Part shown: piece after piece, positions 7,243 through 14,151 of the stretch
Layout of the letters: every line of letters begins with the position of its first letter
Numbering within the stretch: position 1 is the first letter of the stretch
Assembly (NCBI GenBank): GCA_964442345.1
Contig: CAYTZD010000044.1
Location: 1-14,151, forward strand
DNA length: 14,151 nt
Origin: Hippea sp964442345
GTDB taxonomy: Bacteria; Campylobacterota_A; Desulfurellia; Desulfurellales; Hippeaceae
Direction: 5' to 3'
Translations under genes and position numbers: made by a program
Notes under the pieces: generated by a model
Database searches by the model: none
The model's input: only the letters and a program-made list of their open reading frames with translations
What the model was told of the DNA's origin: nothing

Positions 7243-9050
7243 TCTACCGTAACACTTTTTGCCAGATTTCTTGGTTGGTCTATATCATTACCTAAGAACA
7301 AAGCTATATAATATGCCAGAAGCTGCAGCGGAATAACAAATGTAAACGGCAAAAATTCATAATCTATCTTCGGCATCTCTACGGTCTCATCAGCCAAAGA
7401 ACTAACCTTATCACTTATCAGTATAATCTTACCCATTCTTGATTTTATCTCTTCGCAGTTTGATAAGCTTTTCGAATACAAAGGCTCAAAAGAGTGAGCA
7501 ACGATAACCGTTGGCGTATTCTCATCAATCAAAGCGATAGGTCCATGCTTCATCTCACCAGCTGGATATCCTTCTGCATGGATATACGATATCTCCTTTA
7601 GCTTCAAAGCACCTTCTAATGCTATTGGGTAGTTTAGTCCTCTGCCTAAGTAGAGAAAGTTTTTATAAACATGATACCTGTTTGCTATCTCTTCAATTGT
7701 TGGCTTTGTCAATTCAAACACTTCTTTTATCCTTGATGGTATAGAAAGCAAATATTTTGCCTTATTTTTTGTATCTTTGCCTTTTAGACTGCCGATATAG
7801 AATGCAAGAAGATACAAAACAGCTAATTGACTGACAAATGCTTTTGTTGAAGCAACGCTTATCTCTGGTCCTGCAAGCGTATATATGCAATAATCAGACA
7901 TTCGAGCTATAGCGCTCTCTTTAACATTGACTATTGAGATTGTCTTTATTCCTTTCTCTTTTGCCATTTTTAGCGGTTCTTTTGTGTCTGCCGTCTCACC
8001 AGATTGAGATATAGCAATAAACAGATTGTTCTTTGAATAGATATAATCGTAATACCTAAATTCGCTGCCTATCTCAACATCAACCTTAACACCTGTGTAT
8101 TTCTCAAGAATTGGCTTTGCGCTTAAACCTGCATAATAACTTGTCCCGCAAGCAACAATCGTTATCCTGTCTATGCTTTTTAAAAATTCATCTTCGCCTT
8201 TAAGCTCATCCAAAATCACATTGCCATCTTCATCTATCCTTGATTGGATGGTATTCCTTACGGCTTCATCTTCTTCTGCAATCTCTTTTATCATAAAGTG
8301 CTTATAGCCGCCTTTTTGAGCCTTCTCCTTAGACCATTCTATTCTCTCTATGCTTCTTTGAACCTTATTCAAGTTTTTATCAAATATCTCAAAATTACCC
8401 TTGTCTATTATTGCTATGTCGCCATCGTTTAGGAATATAAACTCATTTGTATATTCAATGAGAGCCGTAACATCGCTTGCCACAAATGTTTCATTATCTG
8501 ATATGCCAATAACAAGCGGACTTTCATGTTTAGCAATCATTATGTAGTTGTCTGTCTGGCTTATAGATGCAATGGCAAAACTGCCTTTTAATCTCTTTAC
8601 TGCTTCAATAAACGCATCTTTAAAATCCATTTTCTCTTTTAGATAAAATTCAATAAGAAGCGCTATTGTCTCTGTATCCGTCTCTGTCTGCTTTTTAAGT
8701 CCTTTGCTATTTAGGAATGTCTCAATCTCTCTGTAATTTTCAATAATACCGTTGTGCACCAATGCCACATGTTCAGTCGTATGTGGATGGGCGTTTTTTG
8801 TATCTGGCATGCCATGTGTAGCCCAGCGTGTATGACCTATGCCAATAGTTGCAGAAGTATCTATGTTGCTTTCTGTAATCAGCGTTATCAAATCTATAAT
8901 CTTGCCTTTTGTTTTTATTGTTTGGATGCCTTTTTCTGTTTTTAAGGAGATACCAGCAGAATCATACCCTCTGTATTCTAAGGATTTTAAGCCTTCAAGC
9001 AGTATGGGAAGTGCTTTTCTGTTTCCTGAGTATCCGACAATTCCACACAT
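7239..9050 (-). CDS. glmS: Glutamine-fructose-6-phosphate aminotransferase (isomerizing)
   Basis: GlmS makes glucosamine-6-phosphate from fructose-6-phosphate and glutamine, the entry to UDP-GlcNAc for peptidoglycan and LPS. Residues 1-240 are a class II amidotransferase domain with nucleophile Cys2 (MCGIVGY), RWATHG (75-80), HNGIIENY (99-106) and TETDTE (122-127). Two SIS sugar-isomerase domains follow: CGTS (301-304), SQSGET (348-353) and STKAF (401-405), then GRGLNYPIALEGALKLKE (469-486), EGYPAGEMKHGP (493-504), and the C-terminal DQPRNLAKSVTVE. Glu486, His502 and Lys598 match the isomerase residues. The length of 603 is normal. An AAGGAG site (9057-9062) precedes the ATG. The 34-base gap upstream is too short for a glmS ribozyme, so control is likely at the operon or protein level. 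It pairs with glmU one gene upstream; glmM is not in this window. Confidence 0.97.
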   Translation of the reverse strand: MCGIVGYSGNRKALPILLEGLKSLEYRGYDSAGISLKTEKGIQTIKTKGKIIDLITLITESNIDTSATIGIGHTRWATHGMPDTKNAHPHTTEHVALVHNGIIENYREIETFLNSKGLKKQTETDTETIALLIEFYLKEKMDFKDAFIEAVKRLKGSFAIASISQTDNYIMIAKHESPLVIGISDNETFVASDVTALIEYTNEFIFLNDGDIAIIDKGNFEIFDKNLNKVQRSIERIEWSKEKAQKGGYKHFMIKEIAEEDEAVRNTIQSRIDEDGNVILDELKGEDEFLKSIDRITIVACGTSYYAGLSAKPILEKYTGVKVDVEIGSEFRYYDYIYSKNNLFIAISQSGETADTKEPLKMAKEKGIKTISIVNVKESAIARMSDYCIYTLAGPEISVASTKAFVSQLAVLYLLAFYIGSLKGKDTKNKAKYLLSIPSRIKEVFELTKPTIEEIANRYHVYKNFLYLGRGLNYPIALEGALKLKEISYIHAEGYPAGEMKHGPIALIDENTPTVIVAHSFEPLYSKSLSNCEEIKSRMGKIILISDKVSSLADETVEMPKIDYEFLPFTFVIPLQLLAYYIALFLGNDIDQPRNLAKSVTVE

Positions 9051-9084
9051 CGCCTGCTCCTTATAGCACTTTTTCTGTTATCTT

Positions 9085-10845
9085 TCAAACATTCTTATAA
9101 ATCTCTTCTTGTATTTCAGAATATTTCTTGATTATATCAGACCTTTTGACAACACCCAAAACCTTATCCCTATAACGATTATCGACAACTGGAATTGTAT
9201 TTATCTCTTTAAAGCCTATCTTGTGCATAAGTGTATGCAAATTCTCATCTTTTGTTGTCGTTATCAGTTTTGTATTTGCAACATCTTCAGCTATCAGGAT
9301 ATTTGGTATCTCAGCTTCTGAAAGTATGGTTTTTAGAACCCTCATTGTTATTATACCTTGCAGTCTGCCATTTCTGTTGATAACAAGCAGATCTTCATCT
9401 TGAATCTCAGAAAGCAGAGAGAATATCTCATTTATCGAAGTATCGGGAAAAACATAATGGAATTCATTTTTCACTATATCAGCCACTTTTATCTCTTCAA
9501 GCATATCCCTTTCAAATTCAGCCTTGTGTGCAGGAGAAAACCTTCTGTTTATCTCCTGTTTTTCATAGATAGTCCATTTTCGAGCAACTATATAACTAAT
9601 AGATGCAGACCAGATGGCAGGCACAATAAGGTGGTAATTTCCCGTCATCTCGGTAACCATAATAATAGTTGATAAGGGCGTGTTGGCTGCAGCAGAAAAA
9701 AAGCTAACCATCCCAACCAAAACAAATGCTGCCGGTTGACCAACAAGCGTTGTAGATATGTTATGCAACATAAGGCCCACAGCACCACCCAACGAACCAC
9801 CTATAACCATTGAAGGACCAAATACGCCAGCACTTCCACCGCTTGAGATTGTAAATGAAGTTGCCAACACCTTCAAAAAAGCCACCAGAATAAGAAGCTT
9901 GATTGTGGCTGTTCCGTCGATTGCACTTTGTATAACGCCATATCCTGTGGATATTGCTTCAGGGACACAAATACCTATAAGACCAACTATAAAACCACCG
10001 ATTGCAGGTTTGATATGTGGAATTGTTGGTATTCTTTTAAATATATCCCTAATTGCGTAAAATACCTTTATGTAAAAGATGGCAAAGATGCCAGATACAA
10101 CGGCAAGTATGGTGTAAGATATAAGCTCAAGTGGATTCGTAAATTTAAAAACAGGTGTAAAAAATAGCGGCTTCCACCCAAAAAACATACTAAAAATAGA
10201 GTATGCAACGATAGAAGCGACGATTGTATATATAAAAACTTCACCTTCTATCTCTGGTTCTTTATAAAGCACTTCACTTGCAAACACAGCACCAGCCATA
10301 GGCGCATGAAATATAGCACCAACGCCAGCACCCATACCACTTGCAAGCAAGATTCTTCTCTCTTTTGCCGACAAATTCAGCTTTGTTGCAAAAAACGATC
10401 CAAAGCCAGCACCTATCTGTGCGATGGGTCCTTCTCTTCCACCAGAACCGCCACTTCCAAGCGTTATTGCAGATGCTATCATCTTCACCAATGGAACTAT
10501 AGGCTTTATTATGCCGTTTTTTCTATGATATGCTTCTATTGCGGCATCCGTGCCATGACCTTCTGCTTCTGGTGCAAATGTATAAACCAAAATTCCAGAC
10601 AACAATCCGCCTATTGTCGTTATTAAAATAAGTAATAAAGGAGAAAATTCTTTGTGAACATGCTTAAATAAGACAGGTTCGCCTTTTGGCTCATGTATTG
10701 GGTATCCTGCTATATTATGCAGAAGATTAATACTGAAAAAATGGGTTGCAATTAAAAATAAAACAGCACCTATGCCACTTATTATTCCTACTATAGCTGC
10801 ATAAAACAGCAGTCTGCCTTGCTTTAAGGCATCTTCTGAAAGCAT
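9085..10845 (-). CDS. CLC-family chloride channel/transporter with two CBS domains (second paralogue)
   Basis: A 586-residue CLC membrane protein with a C-terminal CBS pair (about 452-510 and 520-575), clearly paralogous to the CLC gene on the far side of glmS. Shared blocks include the CBS stretch AEDVAN and HKIGFKEINT, and SEVLYK in the membrane domain. The gating glutamate is Glu138 in GREGP (136-140), and GVFGP is at 340-344. The GSGIP segment reads GHGTD (96-100), so the central serine is histidine here, against glycine in the other copy. The internal proton-glutamate position is Val192, after the conserved Glu191. The two copies therefore differ in the filter but share loss of the proton glutamate, which suggests related but separate ion roles. 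The ATG lies 10 bases after glmU with only a weak ribosome binding site. CLC membership is secure; ion, direction and coupling are not known. Confidence 0.92.
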   Translation of the reverse strand: MLSEDALKQGRLLFYAAIVGIISGIGAVLFLIATHFFSINLLHNIAGYPIHEPKGEPVLFKHVHKEFSPLLLILITTIGGLLSGILVYTFAPEAEGHGTDAAIEAYHRKNGIIKPIVPLVKMIASAITLGSGGSGGREGPIAQIGAGFGSFFATKLNLSAKERRILLASGMGAGVGAIFHAPMAGAVFASEVLYKEPEIEGEVFIYTIVASIVAYSIFSMFFGWKPLFFTPVFKFTNPLELISYTILAVVSGIFAIFYIKVFYAIRDIFKRIPTIPHIKPAIGGFIVGLIGICVPEAISTGYGVIQSAIDGTATIKLLILVAFLKVLATSFTISSGGSAGVFGPSMVIGGSLGGAVGLMLHNISTTLVGQPAAFVLVGMVSFFSAAANTPLSTIIMVTEMTGNYHLIVPAIWSASISYIVARKWTIYEKQEINRRFSPAHKAEFERDMLEEIKVADIVKNEFHYVFPDTSINEIFSLLSEIQDEDLLVINRNGRLQGIITMRVLKTILSEAEIPNILIAEDVANTKLITTTKDENLHTLMHKIGFKEINTIPVVDNRYRDKVLGVVKRSDIIKKYSEIQEEIYKNV

Positions 10846-10855
10846 TAAAAAGGCT

Positions 10856-12208
10856 TTACTCTTTTTCTTTTTTGAGTTTCTTTTCCATCGCTTCTCTGTA
10901 TTTTTTTACCCACCCGGGTTTATTCGTTTGTGGCGTGCGTGAGATAGCAAGAGAAAAGGCTTCCACATCCTTTGTTACTGTTGTCCCAGCAGCTATCAAA
11001 GCATCATGCTCAACCTTCACCGGTGCGACAAGTTGAACATCAGAACCTATAAACACCCTATCACCTATAACTGTTTTATTTTTCTTATATCCATCGTAAT
11101 TACATGTTATCGTCCCGCATCCAACATTCACATCTTCTCCAAGCTCTGCATCGCCAAGATATGTTAGATGACTTGCCTTTGTTCCTTTTCCTATTCTCAC
11201 TTTTTTTGTTTCAACAAAATTACCTATTCTTACATACTTAGCAAGCTCACTGAATGGCCTTAGATGTGCAAATGGACCTATCTCACAACAATCTTCTATA
11301 ATACTCTCTTCTATAACAGAATAAGGTTTAATATGCACATTATCCCTTATAATGGAATTCTCGATAATTGAACCATTCTCTATTATACATCCCTTGCCTA
11401 TCTTTGTTTTTCCACGCAGATGGACATTGGGATATATTATCGTATCTTCATCTATTTCAACATCATAATCGACATATGTATTATCGCTATCAACAAATGT
11501 AACATACTCAAACCTATCTATAATGCGTCTTTGAATAATCTTTCTTGCTTGCTGAAGTTGTTTCCTTGTATTTACGCCAAGTATATTCTCAGAATCCACA
11601 ACCATTGTATCAACCTTATCCAAAAACGATATTATGTCGGTAAGATAATACTCACCTGTAAGTTGATTCTCTTCTATTTTGGGTAAAGCTTTTTTTGCTT
11701 TTTCTGTTTTAAATAGATATATACCACTATTTATCTCTTTTATCTTTTTTGTCTCTTCATCTGCATTTTTCTCTTCTATTATCTCTATACTGTTATCTTT
11801 TCTAACAATCCTGCCGTATCCTTTGGGATTATCCAAAACGGCAGTCAGTATAACAGCATCTAAATCATTCAATTCCATAATCGCCCTTGCGGCTTCTATA
11901 TCGTCTCTATCTATTAACGGCATATCACCGTTTACAACAATAAACTTATCGTCTTCTATGTAATCTATAGCGCTTCTTAGTGCATCTGCTGTGCCTTTCT
12001 GTTCTTTTTGCACATGAATTTTAGCTGAAGGAAACATCTTTTGAAGTGTCTCTTTGCTTGGTTGATTTGAGACTATATGAATCTTGTAATCTTTAAGCGC
12101 TTCAACAACATAGAAGATCATCGGTTTACCGCATATATTATGAAATATCTTGCTTGTCTTTGATCTCATTCTCGTTGACTTACCAGCAGCCAAGATAACA
12201 GCTTCCAT
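10856..12208 (-). CDS. glmU: Bifunctional GlcNAc-1-P uridyltransferase / glucosamine-1-P acetyltransferase
   Basis: GlmU acetylates glucosamine-1-phosphate and then transfers UMP from UTP, making UDP-GlcNAc in the cytoplasm. The N-terminal uridyltransferase has LAAGKSTRMRSKTSK (6-20), QKEQKGTADAL (67-77), NGDMP (93-97) and NSGIYLF (160-166). From about residue 250 the protein is a left-handed beta-helix of hexapeptide repeats, with GPFAHLRP (311-318), ASHLTYLGDAELG (345-357; His347 fits the catalytic base) and TCNYDGYKK (368-376). The tail is lysine/glutamate-rich. The length of 450 is typical. The ATG follows a GGGGG-type ribosome site (12213-12217), 9 bases after purH. With glmS two genes downstream, the array holds the first and the last steps of UDP-GlcNAc synthesis. 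Confidence 0.97.
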   Translation of the reverse strand: MEAVILAAGKSTRMRSKTSKIFHNICGKPMIFYVVEALKDYKIHIVSNQPSKETLQKMFPSAKIHVQKEQKGTADALRSAIDYIEDDKFIVVNGDMPLIDRDDIEAARAIMELNDLDAVILTAVLDNPKGYGRIVRKDNSIEIIEEKNADEETKKIKEINSGIYLFKTEKAKKALPKIEENQLTGEYYLTDIISFLDKVDTMVVDSENILGVNTRKQLQQARKIIQRRIIDRFEYVTFVDSDNTYVDYDVEIDEDTIIYPNVHLRGKTKIGKGCIIENGSIIENSIIRDNVHIKPYSVIEESIIEDCCEIGPFAHLRPFSELAKYVRIGNFVETKKVRIGKGTKASHLTYLGDAELGEDVNVGCGTITCNYDGYKKNKTVIGDRVFIGSDVQLVAPVKVEHDALIAAGTTVTKDVEAFSLAISRTPQTNKPGWVKKYREAMEKKLKKEKE

Positions 12209-12217
12209 AATTCCCCC

Positions 12218-13726
12218 TTAATGTCTAAAGTGTCTGATATGCGTAAACACCAGCGCTATATTGTGCTCATCTGCTGCTTCTATTGATTCCTTATCCCTTA
12301 TCGAACCGCCCGGTTCTGCTATCGCTTCAACACCAAGTTCATAAGCTAAATCAACACTGTCTCTGAATGGGAAGAAACCATCAGATGCCATCACGGATCC
12401 TTTTAAATCTATATTCAACTCTTTAGCTCTTGCAGCTGCAAACTTTGCCGAATCTATTCTTGATGTCTGACCACCGCCAATTGCCTTTGTCATACCATCC
12501 TTAGCATATACAATGGCATTGGATTTGGTGAATTTAGCAACAAAAAAGGCAAATTCAAGGTCTTTAAGCTGCTTTTCTGTTGGCTGTTTTTTGCTTACAA
12601 CTTCATATTCAAACTTGCCTAAAGCATCGTTTTGCTGAATTAGATAGCCACCAACAACGCTTCTTATCTCCCAGAATTCGTTTTTCACCTTTGGAACCTT
12701 TATAACCCTTAGATTTTTCTTCGTCTTCAATATCTCCAAAGCCTTTTCGTCATAATCAAAAGCAACGACAACTTCGTAGAATCTCTCTGCTATCCTTTTT
12801 GCAAGCTCTTCGTTAACAGTCGTATTTATACCTATTATCCCGCCAAATGCACTTACAGGATCACAAGCCAAAGCATTCTCATAAGCTTCTAAAACATCTT
12901 CATTTTCAGCAACACCACACGGTGTATTGTGTTTTATGATGGTGCACATCGTATTTTCTCTTTCCAGCATCATCCTGTATGCAACATCTATGTCTAAAAT
13001 GTTATTGTATGAAAGCTCCTTGCCGTTTAACTGTTTTAGGTCTGCCAAGCCTTCAAAAAGTGGATTTTTGGCAAAAAATGCTTCCTGATGCGGGTTTTCG
13101 CCGTATCTCAACCTATTTAAAACCTTCAAAGATACAGAACTATTAGAAAACGAGAATCTATCTTCAGATAGCTTATCAACAATAATGCCGTCGTAATACG
13201 ATGTTAAAGAGAAAACCTTCAAAGCCATTCTTTTTCTAAAATCTTCGTCGATATTGTCAAAATTCTCCATTACGATTTTATAATCGTTTGGATCAGATAC
13301 AACAAGCACATGTCTATAATTCTTTGCTGCAGCCCTAAGAAGTGTTGGTCCACCGATATCTATATTCTCTATAAGTTCATCTAAGTTATCCGTTGATAAA
13401 GCGGTCTCTTCAAATGGATAAAGATTAACCACAACTATATCGATTGAAAAAGCACCAAGACTATTTACTGTCTCAATATGCTCATTGTCGTCTCTTTTGA
13501 AAAGGATGCCAGCATGGACAAGCGGATGAAGCGTTTTTACCCTGCCATTTAGAATTTCTTTTGAAGATGTGTAATCTTCTATAAAAATCACATCAACGCC
13601 GTTGTCTTTAAGCAGTCTGCCTGTTGAACCTGTCGATAATATCTTATAACCCTTATCCTGCAAAAATTTAGCAAAATCAACAACACCGTTTTTGTCTGAG
13701 ACACTAATAAGCGCTGCCTTTTCCAT
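12218..13726 (-). CDS. purH: Bifunctional AICAR transformylase / IMP cyclohydrolase (PurH)
   Basis: PurH carries out the last two steps of de novo IMP synthesis: formyl transfer to AICAR and ring closure. The N-terminal cyclohydrolase domain has STGSTGRLLK (31-40), GRVKTLHPLVHAGIL (61-75) and GGPTLLRAAAKNY (125-137). The transformylase domain has RYGENPHQ (207-214), LSYNNILDIDVA (238-249) and the catalytic IKHNTPCGVA (264-273, with Lys265-His266). It ends in IRHFRH, as is usual. At 502 residues it is near the normal length (E. coli about 529). The ATG has a strong AAGGAGG site (13731-13737). A sigma-70-type promoter lies just upstream, giving a predicted leader of about 20 bases, too short for a purine riboswitch. 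This is the first gene of the minus-strand array. Confidence 0.97.
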   Translation of the reverse strand: MEKAALISVSDKNGVVDFAKFLQDKGYKILSTGSTGRLLKDNGVDVIFIEDYTSSKEILNGRVKTLHPLVHAGILFKRDDNEHIETVNSLGAFSIDIVVVNLYPFEETALSTDNLDELIENIDIGGPTLLRAAAKNYRHVLVVSDPNDYKIVMENFDNIDEDFRKRMALKVFSLTSYYDGIIVDKLSEDRFSFSNSSVSLKVLNRLRYGENPHQEAFFAKNPLFEGLADLKQLNGKELSYNNILDIDVAYRMMLERENTMCTIIKHNTPCGVAENEDVLEAYENALACDPVSAFGGIIGINTTVNEELAKRIAERFYEVVVAFDYDEKALEILKTKKNLRVIKVPKVKNEFWEIRSVVGGYLIQQNDALGKFEYEVVSKKQPTEKQLKDLEFAFFVAKFTKSNAIVYAKDGMTKAIGGGQTSRIDSAKFAAARAKELNIDLKGSVMASDGFFPFRDSVDLAYELGVEAIAEPGGSIRDKESIEAADEHNIALVFTHIRHFRH

Positions 13727-13753
13727 TTTACCTCCTTAAACCGTGTTTTATTA

Positions 13754-13782
13754 AATGTATTTTAATTAAATTTCTTTGTCAA
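13754..13782 (-). promoter_or_regulatory. Sigma-70-type promoter of purH and the downstream array
   Basis: Read on the minus strand, TTGACA (13782-13777) is followed after 17 bases by TACATT (13759-13754). Transcription would start near 13747, about 20 bases before the purH ATG. The spacer is very AT-rich. The -35 match is perfect and the -10 match is partial. Confidence 0.65.
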
Positions 13783-13835
13783 GAAACAGTGAATTCTCAA
13801 TTTTTATAAGGATTTTTGGCAGTGTAATTTTTTTA

Positions 13836-13863
13836 TTGACAAACGAGCGATTTTGATTATTAT
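13836..13863 (+). promoter_or_regulatory. Sigma-70-type promoter of the tRNA cluster
   Basis: TTGACA (13836-13841), 16 bases, then TATTAT (13858-13863). A start near 13870 would leave a leader of about 7 bases before tRNA-Gly. It lies back to back with the purH promoter, so both operons share one 150-base intergenic region. Nothing else recognisable lies in that region. Confidence 0.75.
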
Positions 13864-13876
13864 AAGCACTGCAAGA

Positions 13877-13952
<76 letters not shown>

Positions 13953-13977
13953 TTTTTATTTATGCTGAAACCAAAAA

Positions 13978-14053
13978 GGCGGCATAGCCAAGCTGGCTAA
14001 GGCACGGGTCTGCAAAACCCTGATCCCCGGTTCGAGTCCGGGTGCCGCCTCCA
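13978..14053 (+). tRNA. tRNA-Cys (anticodon GCA)
   Basis: The acceptor GGCGGCA pairs with TGCCGCC (14043-14049), the discriminator is U (14050), a cysteine identity base, and CCA is encoded at 14051-14053. The anticodon loop CTGCAAA gives GCA at 14012-14014. The outermost anticodon-stem pair is a C-T mismatch (14005/14021); the other four pairs are sound. The T-stem is CCCGG/CCGGG. It lies 25 bases after tRNA-Gly with no promoter between. Confidence 0.96.
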
Positions 14054-14065
14054 TTTTTTTATTAT

Positions 14066-14151
14066 GCCGGGGTGGCGGAATTGGTAGACGCAAGGGACTT
14101 AAAATCCCTTGGGACTATGTCCCGTGTGGGTTCGATTCCCACCCTCGGCAC
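14066..14151 (+). tRNA. tRNA-Leu (anticodon UAA), CCA cut by the window end
   Basis: A type II tRNA with a long variable arm (GGGAC/GTCCC, 14111-14123). The acceptor GCCGGGG pairs with CCTCGGC (14143-14149, one G-T pair) and the discriminator is A14150. Only the first C of CCA lies in the window. The anticodon loop CTTAAAA gives TAA at 14100-14102, which decodes UUA and UUG. It lies 12 bases after tRNA-Cys. Confidence 0.95.

Larger units (their letters stand above)
865..13726 (-). other. Probable ten-gene operon purH to queD
   Basis: Ten minus-strand genes follow each other without a break. Intergenic distances in transcription order are 9, 10, 34, -4, -29, 20, 2, 12 and -8 bases. No gap could hold an intrinsic terminator and a new promoter together, and I found no hairpin with a T-tract between them. 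The only recognised promoter is upstream of purH. Promoters hidden inside coding regions cannot be excluded by eye. Confidence 0.6.

Noticed and set aside
9051..9084. Possible glmS ribozyme or other leader control before glmS
   Set aside because: Only 34 bases separate the upstream CLC gene from glmS, too few for the ribozyme, and no matching core is visible.
13727..13753. Possible purine riboswitch ahead of purH
   Set aside because: The predicted leader is about 20 bases, far shorter than a riboswitch.
13761..13770. Palindrome TTTAATTAAA in the purH promoter spacer
   Set aside because: It is a short AT-only palindrome, expected by chance in such DNA. No known operator matches.

Overview
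The window is a compact, AT-rich bacterial chromosome segment. All of it is core housekeeping DNA. I see no transposase, phage gene, CRISPR array, toxin-antitoxin pair or defence gene. The TonB-type protein and the chaperone that resembles SecB point to a Gram-negative (diderm) cell. Low GC, lysine-rich proteins and short gaps would fit a lineage such as Campylobacterota/Desulfurellales (Hippea/Desulfurella-like) or a similar deep-branching group. That placement is a guess from style, not a proven assignment.

Layout. At the left edge a TonB-family gene (about 42-875) runs on the plus strand; its upstream context is cut off. It meets a ten-gene minus-strand array tail to tail, with the two coding ends overlapping by 11 bases. 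In transcription order, right to left, the array is purH (IMP synthesis), glmU (UDP-GlcNAc synthesis), a CLC-family anion protein with CBS domains, glmS (glucosamine-6-P synthesis), a second CLC-CBS paralogue, a PcrA/UvrD helicase, a SecB-like chaperone, tsaB (t6A tRNA modification), a DUF1015 protein of unknown function, and queD (queuosine/preQ0 synthesis). Gaps range from 34 bases down to overlaps of 4, 8 and 29 bases, so this looks like one operon. The only clear promoter for it is upstream of purH.

The one real intergenic stretch (13727-13876, 150 bases) carries two divergent sigma-70-type promoters. One drives purH leftward. The other (TTGACA-16-TATTAT) drives a tRNA cluster rightward: tRNA-Gly(GCC), tRNA-Cys(GCA), tRNA-Leu(UAA). 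This is the same order as glyW-cysT-leuZ in E. coli. The last tRNA is complete except that its CCA runs off the window end.

How the genes relate. glmS and glmU supply UDP-GlcNAc for peptidoglycan and LPS, and purH supplies purines. tsaB and queD are both tRNA-modification genes and flank the uncharacterised DUF1015 gene. The two CLC proteins bracket glmS; both keep the gating glutamate but lack the internal proton glutamate and the usual GSGIP serine. These CLC paralogues, the SecB-like protein beside pcrA, and the DUF1015 gene between two tRNA-modification genes are the points most worth checking. I do not see a convincing novel multi-gene system here.
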